Below, in pieces: positions 20,013 to 30,300 of a DNA stretch of 64,000 nt. Within the stretch, counting starts at the first letter, position 1. Each line of letters opens with the position of its first letter. Origin of the DNA: Alteromonas hispanica (GTDB taxonomy: Bacteria > Pseudomonadota > Gammaproteobacteria > Enterobacterales > Alteromonadaceae); contig NZ_JAAAWP010000005.1 of NCBI RefSeq assembly GCF_010500915.1, forward strand, positions 235,704 through 299,703, in the 5' to 3' direction. The position numbers were made by a program, and so were the translations under genes. Under the pieces are notes generated by a model. The model made no database searches. It worked only from the letters and a program-made list of their open reading frames with translations, and was not told where the DNA came from.

Positions 20013-22331
20013 TTACGACCCAGCGCGAATTAACCCAGCTAGCGATTTTCTTTCAAGGTATTCGTTCAGATGAGTAAATACCTCTTGCTGCGAAGATGAA
20101 GTAAGCGAAAGAGAGAGCAATTGCTTACATTCTTCTAGCGTGACTTTGCGTAACAACCAGTTAATTTTACGAAGGTTAAAGCCATTCATACTTAAACGAC
20201 GGTATCCCATACCCATAAGCAAAAGTGCTCCCGCAGGCTCTCCCGCTATCTCGCCGCAAATAGTAACGGGAGTGCGGTTAACATTCGCTTTTTGCACTAT
20301 ATCGTAAAGTGCGCCCAATACGGCTGGATGATAGCTATTGTATAAACTCGCCACCCGCGCATTGTTTCTATCAACGGCCAATAAATATTGTGTGAGGTCA
20401 TTACTACCTACCGAGAAAAAGTCCACATGCTTTGCAAGTTGTGGCAGCTGATAGAGTACCGAAGGCACCTCAAGCATTATCCCAAGCTTGGGGCGTACTA
20501 TGGTGTGGTGGCCTTCTTCTGCCTCTTCCGATATTTCTAAAAATGCCTGATTAATGAGTTGCTTGGCCTCAATAACTTCCGATACTGTAGAAATCATAGG
20601 AAGCATAATTTGGAGGTTATTAAGCCCTATGTTAGCTCGCAGCATAGCGCGGATTTGAACCAAGAATATTTCAGGGTGGTCAAGGGTAAGCCTCACTCCA
20701 CGCCATCCAAGAAATGGATTTTCCTCATTAATAGGGAAATAAGGCAGTGGCTTATCGCCACCCACATCAAGGGTTCTCATGGTTATTGGTAAATCTGGGG
20801 CAGCTTCTAATATCTGACGATACAAAGTGACCTGCTCTTGCTCAGAAGGAAACCTTTCTCTAAGCATAAAAGGAATTTCAGTTCGGTATAAACCTACTCC
20901 AGCACCAATCTGCTGCGCGTCAAGCTCTACTTCAGCTGAGAGCCCAGCATTAATATAAAGCGACATTCGACAGCCATCAATTGTCTCGCAAGGCTTGTCA
21001 GCCTCCGCCTCAATTTTTTCAGCAATGGCCGACTCTTCTTCTATCAGCTGAATAAACTCAGCTTTAACGGGTCGCGCTGGCGATATTATCACCTCGCCAG
21101 AATATCCATCGAGCAGAATTTCTTTGTCTTCTAGCAGAGCAGGCGACACGCTCTGACAGCCCATAACGGCTGGAACACCCATAGCTCTGGCCAAAATAGC
21201 GGCATGGGAGTTGTTGGAGCCACGCACTGAAATAATACCCTGAAGCTTATCTCGCGGGCATTCAGCCAACATAGTCGCTGAAACTTCATCAGCAACGAGA
21301 ATACAGGGCTCGGTTACCGATTTTTCAGCTAACTTGTGCCCGTTTTGCTCGCTCAGAATGTTAGCGAGTATGCGGTCAGACAAGTCTATAATATCAATGG
21401 CCCGCTCCTGCATATACGGGTCTTCCATAGCTCTGAAGCGAGCTGCGTAGCTTTCCACTACCATTTTTAATGATGACGCCGCATCCCACCCCTGACGGAT
21501 TTTTTCTTCTACTTCACGTCCCAAGCTGTTGGCATCTAAAAGGTGATGATAAAGCTGAAATATTGACTTCACGTCGTCGGGAATGCCATCGTCTAAACGC
21601 TGAGACAAGGTGTCTACATGGCCTCGAGTGACTTCTACGCCTTTGCGATAAAGAGCGATTTGATCGGCCGGTGAGCGAGTTCGCTTTACCACCCAGTTTT
21701 TTAAATTAATTGACTTATCGGGTGAGAAACCTTTGCCGATGGCAAGCCCTGGAGACCCAGCGATGCCGCGCACGTTTTTCTGCTGGTCGACATGACCAGC
21801 AGTATGAGAGAGTGTTAGCGCTCCTCGAATGTCCGCATTAGTAATTTCAAGAGCTAACTGAGCTGCTAAGGTAACTAGGAACGCTTCTTCATCTTCGCTG
21901 AAACGCCTAAGGTCAGTTTGCTGCAGCGTGATAACGCCAAGAACGCGACGCTGATTGGTAATAGGGGTACCAAGAAACGCGTTGTAATTGTCTTCCCTTA
22001 CTTCGGGATAATGTTTAAAACGGGGATGGTGTTGCGCGTTTGCAATGTTAAGAGGCTCTTCCCGCTGACCAACTAAACCAATCAGTCCCTCGGTAAAGCC
22101 TATGCGAACATGTTCTACCGCGTCGGGATGCAGTCCGTCTGTCGCCTTTAATACGAACGCTTGGGCGTCATTATCGGCAAGGTATATTGAGCATGAGTCA
22201 ACATTTAAGGTTTGCTTTACTCTAGACGCAAGACGAAACAAAGCGGTATCGAGTGCAGGAATTTGATTCATTTCCTGCACAATACGCTTTAACGTGTTTA
22301 ACATTGCGCCTGAGCTATTAGGGGTATTCAA
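20013..22331 (-). CDS. ptsP: nitrogen PTS enzyme I (EI-Ntr), PtsP
   Basis: PtsP starts the nitrogen-related phosphotransferase chain (PEP to PtsP to NPr to EIIA-Ntr). The 772 residues contain an N-terminal GAF domain (about 15-160, senses glutamine or alpha-ketoglutarate in E. coli), the PEP-utilising swivelling domain with the phospho-His in GSNNSHAAILARAMGVPAVMG, and the TIM-barrel PEP-binding domain (SVGSNDLTQYLLAVDRNN; TICGEIAGEP). The called start is TTG with an excellent AGGAG six bases upstream. ATG 22304 (MLNTLKRIVQEM) aligns better with E. coli PtsP but has a weak site. It lies 17 bp after rppH, as in E. coli. Confidence 0.93.
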   Translation of the reverse strand: MNTPNSSGAMLNTLKRIVQEMNQIPALDTALFRLASRVKQTLNVDSCSIYLADNDAQAFVLKATDGLHPDAVEHVRIGFTEGLIGLVGQREEPLNIANAQHHPRFKHYPEVREDNYNAFLGTPITNQRRVLGVITLQQTDLRRFSEDEEAFLVTLAAQLALEITNADIRGALTLSHTAGHVDQQKNVRGIAGSPGLAIGKGFSPDKSINLKNWVVKRTRSPADQIALYRKGVEVTRGHVDTLSQRLDDGIPDDVKSIFQLYHHLLDANSLGREVEEKIRQGWDAASSLKMVVESYAARFRAMEDPYMQERAIDIIDLSDRILANILSEQNGHKLAEKSVTEPCILVADEVSATMLAECPRDKLQGIISVRGSNNSHAAILARAMGVPAVMGCQSVSPALLEDKEILLDGYSGEVIISPARPVKAEFIQLIEEESAIAEKIEAEADKPCETIDGCRMSLYINAGLSAEVELDAQQIGAGVGLYRTEIPFMLRERFPSEQEQVTLYRQILEAAPDLPITMRTLDVGGDKPLPYFPINEENPFLGWRGVRLTLDHPEIFLVQIRAMLRANIGLNNLQIMLPMISTVSEVIEAKQLINQAFLEISEEAEEGHHTIVRPKLGIMLEVPSVLYQLPQLAKHVDFFSVGSNDLTQYLLAVDRNNARVASLYNSYHPAVLGALYDIVQKANVNRTPVTICGEIAGEPAGALLLMGMGYRRLSMNGFNLRKINWLLRKVTLEECKQLLSLSLTSSSQQEVFTHLNEYLERKSLAGLIRAGS

Positions 22332-22348
22332 CGGTTACTCCTGATTCC

Positions 22349-22891
22349 TTACCCGCGCCTGCGTTTTTTACCGCGTTTAGTTGAAGCGTTCCCCTGACGT
22401 TGAGGACTTCGCTGCTGCGCAGACATGACCACCGGGGAAAATTCCTTCATCACCCTGCGATAAACGTCACGTTTAAACGAAACAACATTTCTAATTGGGT
22501 ACCAATAACTTACCCATCGCCAGTCATCAAATTCTGGGTGGCCTGTTTTTAACACATTTACATCGCGATCTTGACAATCGAGTTGCAAAAGAAACCACTT
22601 TTGTTTTTGTCCTATACAAACAGGATTACTACCTTGTCGAATAAGTCGCTTTGGTAGCTTATATCTAAGCCAATTACGGGTAACACTTAAAATAGTGACA
22701 TCTTTTGATGTCAAACCTACTTCTTCGTGTAGCTCGCGGAACATGGCTTGCTCGGCAGTTTCCCCTTCATCAATTCCGCCTTGAGGGAACTGCCATGAAT
22801 GTTGGCCATAACGTCTTGCCCAAAATATTTGTCCCATTTTGTTGCAAATCACTATACCCACATTCGCACGGAATCCATCGGCATCTATCAC
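22349..22891 (-). CDS. rppH: RNA 5'-pyrophosphohydrolase RppH
   Basis: RppH removes pyrophosphate from the 5' end of mRNA, triggering RNase E decay. The Nudix box [22 protein letters not shown] is complete except for normal family variation. The frame is open to 22909, but GTG 22891 gives (M)[16 protein letters not shown], matching the family start, with GGGAG spaced five bases upstream; that makes 180 residues. The C-terminus is basic (KRGKKRRRG). It heads the minus-strand rppH-ptsP-tauE-lgt-thyA cluster and is divergent from mutH. Confidence 0.94.
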   Translation of the reverse strand: MIDADGFRANVGIVICNKMGQIFWARRYGQHSWQFPQGGIDEGETAEQAMFRELHEEVGLTSKDVTILSVTRNWLRYKLPKRLIRQGSNPVCIGQKQKWFLLQLDCQDRDVNVLKTGHPEFDDWRWVSYWYPIRNVVSFKRDVYRRVMKEFSPVVMSAQQRSPQRQGNASTKRGKKRRRG

Positions 22892-23005
22892 ATAGACTCC
22901 CGGGCACACAATACTGGTAATATGTTTTCATTCTTCCACAAACTATGCTCCAATCATAGTGTTAATATTCAATGGCTAAGTTCAAACAGGAATTTTACGA
23001 TAACA

Positions 23006-23683
23006 ATGCAGCCTCCCCAGTCACCGCCAAGCACTCCAGACGAGTTGCTAAGCCGCTGCCATGCTATAGCAGGTCTCTCTCTTGGTGAGTTGGCTTCTAT
23101 GGCAAATGTGGCAATACCTGCAAACCTGCAGCGTCACAAGGGCTGGCCAGGCATGCTTATTGAAAAGTGGCTAGGTGCTAGCGCCGGCTCCAAACCTCAA
23201 CAAGATTTCCCAGAGCTGGGTATCGAACTTAAAACCATTCCCATTGATGCATCGTTTGCTCCCCTTGAAACCACTTATGTGTGTTTTGCGCCATTGCTAA
23301 TGCAGCCAGGCATTACCTGGACAACAAGTAACGTACGCAACAAACTACAGCAGGTATTGTGGCTTCCTATCGAGGGTGATAGGCGTATTCCCCTCGCTGA
23401 TAGACGGGTTGCTACTGGGTTTTATTGGCGCCCAAGTGAGGAAGAAGACGCTCTGCTACGACAAGACTGGGAAGAGTTAACAGAAAAAATAGTGACTGGG
23501 CATGTCGAGTCCATTACCTCAAGGCAAGGCACTGCGCTGCACATTCGCCCGAAGGCCGCAAACGGACGCGTGCTAACAGAAGCCCGTGGACCTGAGGGTG
23601 AAAAGCTGCAAACCCGTCCGAGAGGTTTTTACCTGCGTAAAACCTTCACCCATCATATTCTCAATACCGCTTTTGGCTACTAA
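23006..23683 (+). CDS. mutH: DNA mismatch repair endonuclease MutH
   Basis: MutH nicks the unmethylated strand at hemimethylated GATC after MutS-MutL recognition, so its presence implies Dam-directed repair. The restriction-enzyme-like core is visible: DFPELGIELKTIPID carries the Asp...Glu-x-Lys catalytic set (about residues 70-80). The C-terminal part contains LHIRPKAANGR and ends in RGFYLRKTFTHHIL. ATG 23006 gives 225 residues (E. coli 229); the longer open frame upstream overlaps rppH and is not credible. Confidence 0.95.
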   Translation: MQPPQSPPSTPDELLSRCHAIAGLSLGELASMANVAIPANLQRHKGWPGMLIEKWLGASAGSKPQQDFPELGIELKTIPIDASFAPLETTYVCFAPLLMQPGITWTTSNVRNKLQQVLWLPIEGDRRIPLADRRVATGFYWRPSEEEDALLRQDWEELTEKIVTGHVESITSRQGTALHIRPKAANGRVLTEARGPEGEKLQTRPRGFYLRKTFTHHILNTAFGY

Positions 23684-23698
23684 TTCAGCAAACTGTTG

Positions 23699-24781
23699 CT
23701 ATTCGCCGCTGCCATTTTTAAGCAAGTGCTTAACTAGGTAGTCGCTTAAAAACTTCTCAGAGTTTAACCCCAGCCGCTTTGCCACTGATGCTACCTTGGT
23801 GTCGGTTCGCAACAGCACTTTTTTGGCGTACTCCAAACGGAAATGGTAAATAAACCGTCGGAAGCTTTTTTTATCAGACACACGAAGTGCTATCGCTAAC
23901 GAGGTCGGATCGAGGTCTGCACTTCGACAAAATTCAGCGATAGTGAGGCCTCTTTCTTTATACGCTTTACTATCGATGGTGTGACGCTCGGCTTTGGAAA
24001 TAATACTGCTTATTTCATAGGGTGTTGCTTTTCCTTCTTCTAACCTCTCGTGTTCAAAGGGAGATGGAGACGTGTTTTTAACAAATAAAAGGGACGTTAA
24101 TACAATAAGCAACCCAGTGCCCAACATTAAATGGTGATAACTCTCCCACCCCGCTAGACGGAAAAATCCAAACGTAGCTGCCGTTACAAGCAAAATACTC
24201 ATAAAAGCAATGCCTACAAGCATGCCCATAAAGCCCGCAAGGCGAGCTATTTTAAATTCTCGAATATCCACGGACTGTTCAGGTAGATGCCTGTGATAAC
24301 TTTGAATATGCTCGGTAATAAGAATACCAATGAGCAATACGCTAAAGCCGGTGAGTAGCGGCGCAACGTAAGCCGGCCATAAATATAGAGGCTCTCCTAT
24401 TGGCGATTCAGACAACCATTGCATTCTTTGTGATGTGGGAATTAGCAGCACCGCTATTTGGAATAACGCCGTAATAATGAACGGCAGCCATAAACGCCGT
24501 CTCGCGGTAGGTTGTTCATACAACAAGGGCTTAATAGCCCTATAACAGCAAGTAATAGCCAAGACTGCGAAGATATCGGATAGGCCGTAGACTACCGCAA
24601 AGTCCGGCTCTCCACTTAAACGGATCCATTCATCAGCCATAAATAAAGGCCAGCATAGCAGTGCTGCGCATAACCACCCGCTCTTGCTTTCGCCTTTGTT
24701 CGATTTAATGAAGTACACAAGACCAAATAGATAGACGGTAAGTAGCAGTAACAAACCGTAATCTTGCACTGAAAAATACAT
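23699..24781 (-). CDS. membrane-bound AraC-family regulator (7TM-HTH)
   Basis: The 360-residue product has about seven hydrophobic segments in its first 230 residues and an AraC/XylS-type DNA-binding domain at the C-terminus (from about 265: LTIAEFCRSADLDPTSLAIALRVSDKKSFRRFIYHFRLEYAKKVL, here split across two helix-turn-helix units). Such proteins are thought to sense signals at the membrane and bind DNA directly. Start: ATG 24781 has ACAGGTG upstream; a GTG three codons earlier is less likely. It faces mutH tail to tail. The target genes are unknown; ygiF is 60 bp upstream on the same strand. Confidence 0.75.
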   Translation of the reverse strand: MYFSVQDYGLLLLLTVYLFGLVYFIKSNKGESKSGWLCAALLCWPLFMADEWIRLSGEPDFAVVYGLSDIFAVLAITCCYRAIKPLLYEQPTARRRLWLPFIITALFQIAVLLIPTSQRMQWLSESPIGEPLYLWPAYVAPLLTGFSVLLIGILITEHIQSYHRHLPEQSVDIREFKIARLAGFMGMLVGIAFMSILLVTAATFGFFRLAGWESYHHLMLGTGLLIVLTSLLFVKNTSPSPFEHERLEEGKATPYEISSIISKAERHTIDSKAYKERGLTIAEFCRSADLDPTSLAIALRVSDKKSFRRFIYHFRLEYAKKVLLRTDTKVASVAKRLGLNSEKFLSDYLVKHLLKNGSGE

Positions 24782-24841
24782 CGCTATCACCTGTCCATGT
24801 GAATTTGAAAGAGAAAAGTCATGATGATACGTCTACGCTCT

Positions 24842-26347
24842 CTACCAGTAAACATCGCGCTGCATCGCCACTTTTCGAGTCCGCTCCATAATAATAATCA
24901 GCGTTGTCAGCTTTTGAGCTGTCCATTTGCGCAGCTCATCCTCTGTTTCTATTTCGGCATCATCTATAGATTTGTGCAACATTAGAAGCGCGTTAAGCTC
25001 ATCAATACCCGTGAGAAGATCAAGCCACGGCGCTCTGAAATTGCCCCGTTCTTCTACAAATAAATCGCCAAGTAGAAAACCACTCCATAAGGTTTGCCTA
25101 AGCAGTACTTCTATGGCTGAGTAGTTTGCAGGCCCCATGTTTTTATTAAGAGGCATACTTTGTTGAACAGTTTGCCATCCCTGTGAGAGCCAGCCCTTCG
25201 CATGGTCTGAAACTTTATGATCGTAGCCCGTTGAGCAAGCTTGCCACGGCTTTCTCTGTACAAGGCGAATGGCTTCTATCTTTATATCGGTCGCTTCGTT
25301 ATTGAAAAATAACTGCTTTGGCTGATGAGCGTGCATTAAGCCTGTTTTTCGCCCCTGCAAATAGCTGACAATGGCAGGGTGCTTGCTTAGTGTTTTGCTA
25401 AACAAACTTTTCTTTGAGAGCAGATAGCGAAGGCTTTGAAGGTCGTCTTGCCATCCCCATTGCTGCGCGTAGGCGATAAGCTTTTTATGCAGACGAAGTA
25501 ATTCTGGGCACTGCAGCACTGGCAAATAAAGCGACACGCTTTGCAGTAATAGCTGAATACTCTTTGCTACTTCTGCCAGCATTTTAATACTTCCGCTTTC
25601 GCAAAACACATGCTCGTGATGCTGCCAATGGGCTAATGCAATTTGAACGGCCTGACAAAATGCTTCTTCGGTGGAAGTGCTCTCTTTTAAAGCAAGAAAG
25701 TTAGGCAATGGACGAATTTTAGCATTAAAGCCGTGAAGCAGCTGATAACCCTGCGCAGCTTTAGAAACATCGCTTAATCTCACTTCCATGTTGTCATTAA
25801 TCAATAAGGCAAGGACAAACAGGCTGTCTACTTCGCCGTCAATAAGCTCAAGCTCAATTTCATTAATTGGCGAGCTAGCTTTGTCTGTAATGGCTTCGCC
25901 GCAATCTAGGACAATCTCCACCTTGCTGCCGTTTACCTCAACCACATACGCATCACGAGTGAAATGTGTACTGAACTGGCGTGTAAGACTACTGTTTTTG
26001 CTGCCTACGTCCCAGTCTTGAGGCCATACAGAGGCATCGAATAACGTCAAATCTGGCGTGGGTGTTTGTAAGTCGACATTGTATTCTGACCGCGTATGCA
26101 AACCTCCACTCACAACACCGTTGGTTTTCAGGGTTTGTTCATACCGACCATCATTCCCTCTTACTCGAAAACCCATCTTGCTTTGTTGAAAGTCGAATTT
26201 TTCGGTGTCGTAATAGTCATTTTCCAAACGCATTTGTTTGTGCGAAACAACCGTTACTTTTTGCTTATCAAACAGTGGGATCAAACGCTCGGAAAAGCGC
26301 TGCTGTGCATTCTCACCGGTCACAAATTTTAATTCTATTTCTGACAT
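24842..26347 (-). CDS. ygiF: inorganic triphosphatase YgiF (CYTH domain with CHAD-like C-terminus)
   Basis: The N-terminal CYTH domain (residues 1 to about 200) opens with EIELKF and contains YYDTEKFDF, MGFRVRG and the acidic EIELELIDG, the residues that build the triphosphate tunnel. The remaining 300 residues are helical and His/Lys-rich, as in CHAD domains that bind polyphosphate. E. coli YgiF is an inorganic triphosphatase. It is divergent from the SH3 gene ygiM, the same neighbour pair as in E. coli, which strengthens the call. Confidence 0.85.
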   Translation of the reverse strand: MSEIELKFVTGENAQQRFSERLIPLFDKQKVTVVSHKQMRLENDYYDTEKFDFQQSKMGFRVRGNDGRYEQTLKTNGVVSGGLHTRSEYNVDLQTPTPDLTLFDASVWPQDWDVGSKNSSLTRQFSTHFTRDAYVVEVNGSKVEIVLDCGEAITDKASSPINEIELELIDGEVDSLFVLALLINDNMEVRLSDVSKAAQGYQLLHGFNAKIRPLPNFLALKESTSTEEAFCQAVQIALAHWQHHEHVFCESGSIKMLAEVAKSIQLLLQSVSLYLPVLQCPELLRLHKKLIAYAQQWGWQDDLQSLRYLLSKKSLFSKTLSKHPAIVSYLQGRKTGLMHAHQPKQLFFNNEATDIKIEAIRLVQRKPWQACSTGYDHKVSDHAKGWLSQGWQTVQQSMPLNKNMGPANYSAIEVLLRQTLWSGFLLGDLFVEERGNFRAPWLDLLTGIDELNALLMLHKSIDDAEIETEDELRKWTAQKLTTLIIIMERTRKVAMQRDVYW

Positions 26348-26674
26348 TGTTTTATTTCAGACATATTAGCTCTATGTAAAAGTAGTAGCTTTGGTTACAC
26401 ATCACGGCAAAATTAAAAAAACGCCGCTCTAATCGAAAAACGGTATTCATATTAGAATACGGGTGTGAAGGCACTTCTGAAGTACTGACACCTTACCCTT
26501 GTCGCTTGTTTTTGGCAATAACAGTAATGTGTTCTATTAGGTTGTGTATTGCCCTATACCCTGCCAACAATAGCGTAAATTACTGCTATTAAGTGCTGTA
26601 TGACGGAACAAACTTGCCTTTATGTCGGTCAACCAATACCATCTTTATGATTTAAACGAGCAATTGGAATTTAT
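26348..26674. other. divergent intergenic region ygiF-ygiM
   Basis: This 327-bp region must hold both promoters. It has AT-rich patches but I found no clear operator, RNA or small gene. Confidence 0.5.
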
Positions 26675-27277
26675 ATGATTCGAAAGTGGTTAGCCGTTGC
26701 CCTTTTCACGTACTCTTTTCAGGCAGTTGCACTGCAGGATATCGCTGATTTGGAAGCATCATCATCTCATTACATAAAAGATGATTTGTTCATTTTTATG
26801 CATACGGGACCTAGCAGGAACTACCGTATACTTGGCTCTATTGAAGCGGGTACGCCAATTACGGTGTTAACGCAAAATAACGAGACCGAATTCACCCAAA
26901 TTACCGATAATGACGGACGTGAAGGTTGGGTAGAAAGTAAATTTATATCAAATACAATGTCGCAGGCTGAGCAATTGCCCAAGATTCGTGAGCAACTTGC
27001 CGAAAGTCAAAGTGCGTTGCAAGCCTCTCAGTCAGAAAGCGCTCGGCTGCGCCAGCAATTGAATGACGCACGTCAGCAGATAACCCAGCTGTCTACTGAG
27101 AACGAATCGCAGGCTACCGCAATCGTAAAGTTAACGAGTAAAGTAGAAAGCGCCAATAAGGACGAATTAGTGACTTGGTTTACCCGAGGAGGCTTAGTGG
27201 CTGGCGGCGGTATTTTACTTGGTGTGTTACTTACCTACTTCCCTAAGAGAAGACGTCGCAGCAGCGAGTGGATGTAA
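26675..27277 (+). CDS. ygiM: SH3-domain membrane protein YgiM (TIGR04211 type)
   Basis: The 200-residue product has a signal peptide (1 to about 20, cleaved near AVA), a bacterial SH3 domain (about 35-95; FIFMHTGPSRNYRILGSIEAG, then GREGWVESKFI), a coiled-coil segment (about 105-165) rich in Gln, Ala and Ser, and a C-terminal transmembrane helix followed by KRRRRS. This order is the YgiM/TIGR04211 architecture. The role is probably cell-envelope related. It ends at a bidirectional terminator shared with putA. Confidence 0.88.
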   Translation: MIRKWLAVALFTYSFQAVALQDIADLEASSSHYIKDDLFIFMHTGPSRNYRILGSIEAGTPITVLTQNNETEFTQITDNDGREGWVESKFISNTMSQAEQLPKIREQLAESQSALQASQSESARLRQQLNDARQQITQLSTENESQATAIVKLTSKVESANKDELVTWFTRGGLVAGGGILLGVLLTYFPKRRRRSSEWM

Positions 27278-27318
27278 GCGGCTGCAGTCGTCAAGCAATG
27301 TGGTCAAGCAATTAAACA

Positions 27319-27350
27319 TAAAAACGCCAGCGTTCAAGCTGGCGTTTTTG
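27319..27350. terminator. bidirectional terminator between ygiM and putA
   Basis: ACGCCAGC and GCTGGCGT form a stem with a six-base loop, flanked by A-run on the left and T-run on the right, so it can serve both convergent genes. Confidence 0.85.
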
Positions 27351-27368
27351 TCTCTTAGTGTCTAAAGA

Positions 27369-30300
27369 CTATTCGTCATCTTCAACCATGGTCATCAACG
27401 ATGTGTTACCGCCAGACGCTGTGGTGTCGATACTTATCGCTTTTTCTGTGACCAAACGCTGAATAAGGTGGTCATTATATTCAGCACTGATAACTGGCAA
27501 TATAGCGCCCTCTCTTGACGAAAGCATGGCCGTGATACGTGCCGTACGCTCTGTGCTTGAGTCTACTACTACGCCAGACAAGTCTTCATCCATCAACAAG
27601 CTATCTAAATGAGCAAGGCGTGCCACTTGGAATAAACCTTTCGGGGCACCTGTTGCTTCAAACTTGTTCTGAATTTCTACGGCTTCATCGTAGAAGATTT
27701 TAGATACAACAGAAACAACGGGGTTACCAGTTGAAAGTGCCGTTACAATCGACAGTAACCAATACTCAAAGGTAACTTCCTTATCCGCAAAACAAACCAA
27801 TATTCCTCGAGGCTCGAGGTAAAGCTTGTTCGACTCACCCGTTGGTCCCGGCAGCACCTGAGGTTTAGCCAATTTACGCTCAATGCTGGTTAACTGCTGA
27901 CGCGCTGTGGCAAGAGTGCGGTTTAAATCGTCTGCAAGCTCATCAACAATGTCCACCTTGGCAATTTTCGCTAGCAGCTGGCGCACCATTGAAATACGAT
28001 CATTCAACGCAGTATGTCGCCACTGTGTTTCCACCGCTTTCGCCTTGTCCATCATAACCTGGGCACGCTCAGCAATTTTTTCATCACCCACAAGCGCTTC
28101 ATCGGTTCCGTCAACATCATCTATGTGTGATGGTTTAGGTGTTGCGCGCTCCATGAGGAGTCGCGGTAGATAGTTTGGACCACCTGCTTTTGGACCCGTA
28201 CCAGATAGACCTCGGCCACCAAATGGCTGGACACCAACAATAGCGCCAATCATATTCCGGTTAATATACACGTTACCCGCACGGCTCTTCGCAGCTAGCT
28301 CATTGGCACGCTCTTCTATGCGCGAGTGAATGCCCATGGTAAGCCCGTAACCTGTACCGTTTATTTGCTCTAGTACGTTATCTAACTCTTTAGCTTTGAA
28401 GCGCACCATGTGAACCACTGGCCCGAACACTTCTTTTTCAAGCACATCAATATTGTCAATTTCGTAAAGCGTTGGTGGGAAGTAAGTACCATTTTCTGCA
28501 TTTGCCGGCATTTCATTGCGATGCAGTACTTTACTCTTACCTTCCATAAACGATGTGTGGTCAGTAAGGCTCTTCAGTGCTTTTTCGTCAATAACAGGAC
28601 CTACATCAGTAGACAACTGCGTTGGATCACCTACGGTAAGTTCTTTCATTGCGCCAACTAACATTTCGGTTAGCTCATCGGCAATCTCTTCTTGTACAAA
28701 TAGAACTCTTAACGCTGAGCAGCGCTGTCCGGCACTTTGGAAGCCCGAGTGAATAACGTCGTCTACCACCTGCTCTGGAAGCGCGGTAGAGTCCACAATC
28801 ATACAGTTTTGGCCGCCGGTCTCTGCAATGAGTGGAACCTGTTCGCCACCACGCTCTGCTAGCATCTGCGAGATTAAGGTGCCGGTTTGAGTAGAGCCGG
28901 TGAACATAACTGCCTTCACACGCTCGTCAGGAAGCAAGGTATCACCTACTTCTTTCCCGGGTGAAATAATCAGTTTAAGGGCGTCTTCTGGCAAACCAAC
29001 AGAGTGCATTATGTCTACAGCGCGCTTCGCTACCATACTTGTTTGCTCAGCAGGCTTAGCAATAACAGTGTTACCTGTTACCAAAGCAGCAGCAACCTGA
29101 CCTAGGAATATAGCTAGTGGAAAATTCCAAGGACTAATACACAGCACCACACCCCGTGGCACAAGTCGTTGGTCTTCCGCTAACTCTTTGCCTCTAACCG
29201 CATAATAACGGCAAAAATCTACTGCTTCACGCACTTCATCAATACTGTCTTGCGCAACTTTGCCCGCTTCACGCATACAAATAGCAATAAGCTCTGCCAT
29301 GTGACGTTCTAACGCGTCGGCCGTGCGCTCTAGAATTTCAGCGCGCTCTTCCACATCCATCTTCGACCACGCATCGAAGCCAGCATTTGTTTCATCAAGC
29401 GCTTTAAGCATGTCCTCACGCTTAGCGTAATAGTGGTAGCCTACGATGTCGTTTTTATCAGCTGGACTTACGACTGGCGTTGCGCCTTCAGGAACACCGT
29501 CGGTAACTTTGTAATAGTCTTGCCAGCGTTCTAACTCGTGCTTAAGCGCCGTAACCGCGTTAGTGTCGGTAAGATCTAAACCTCGAGAGTTGTCGCGCTC
29601 TGGTGCGTACAGCCCTCGCGGCGTTTTAATCAGCTTGTTGTAACGAACCTTCAATCGCTGAGTTTTTTCCACTGGATCTTCAAGTAGGGTTTCCACTGGC
29701 TTTTCATCGTCAACAATAGCGTTTACAAACGATGAATTAGCGCCATTTTCTAATAGCCTGCGCACAAGATAGGCCAGCAAGTCTTCGTGTTCGCCAACTG
29801 GGGCGTAAACGCGACATTGAATTTTGTCATCCTTCACCACTTGGTCGTAAAGGGTATCGCCCATTCCGTGAAGGCACTGGAACTCGAACCCTTCTTTGTC
29901 GTCGCCAGCTAGCTCAACAATAACCGATGCAGTGTAAGCGTTGTGGGTGGCGAACTGTGGATATAGGGTGTCGCGATATTCAAGCAGTCTGTTAGCGCAT
30001 GCATGATAAGACACGTCTGTTGATGACTTACGAGTGAATACGGGGAACTCTTCTAAACCAGCTTGCTGTGTGAGCTTGATCTCAGTATCCCAATAGGCGC
30101 CTTTCACTAAGCGAACCATAAGAGGACGGCCTACTTCTAGAGTAAGTACTCGCAAGTGCTCAATTACGTGAATAGCTCGCTTTTGGTAGGCTTGTACCGC
30201 AAGACCGAATCCAGTCCAGCCGTCTAGATCTTTATCGCGGAAAACAGCTTCAATGATATCAATAGACAGTTCAAGACGATCAGCTTCTTCAGCGTCTACT

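Noticed and set aside
22799..23005. Extended N-terminus of mutH overlapping rppH
   Set aside because: It lies on the opposite strand of rppH and the MutH family start fits ATG 23006.
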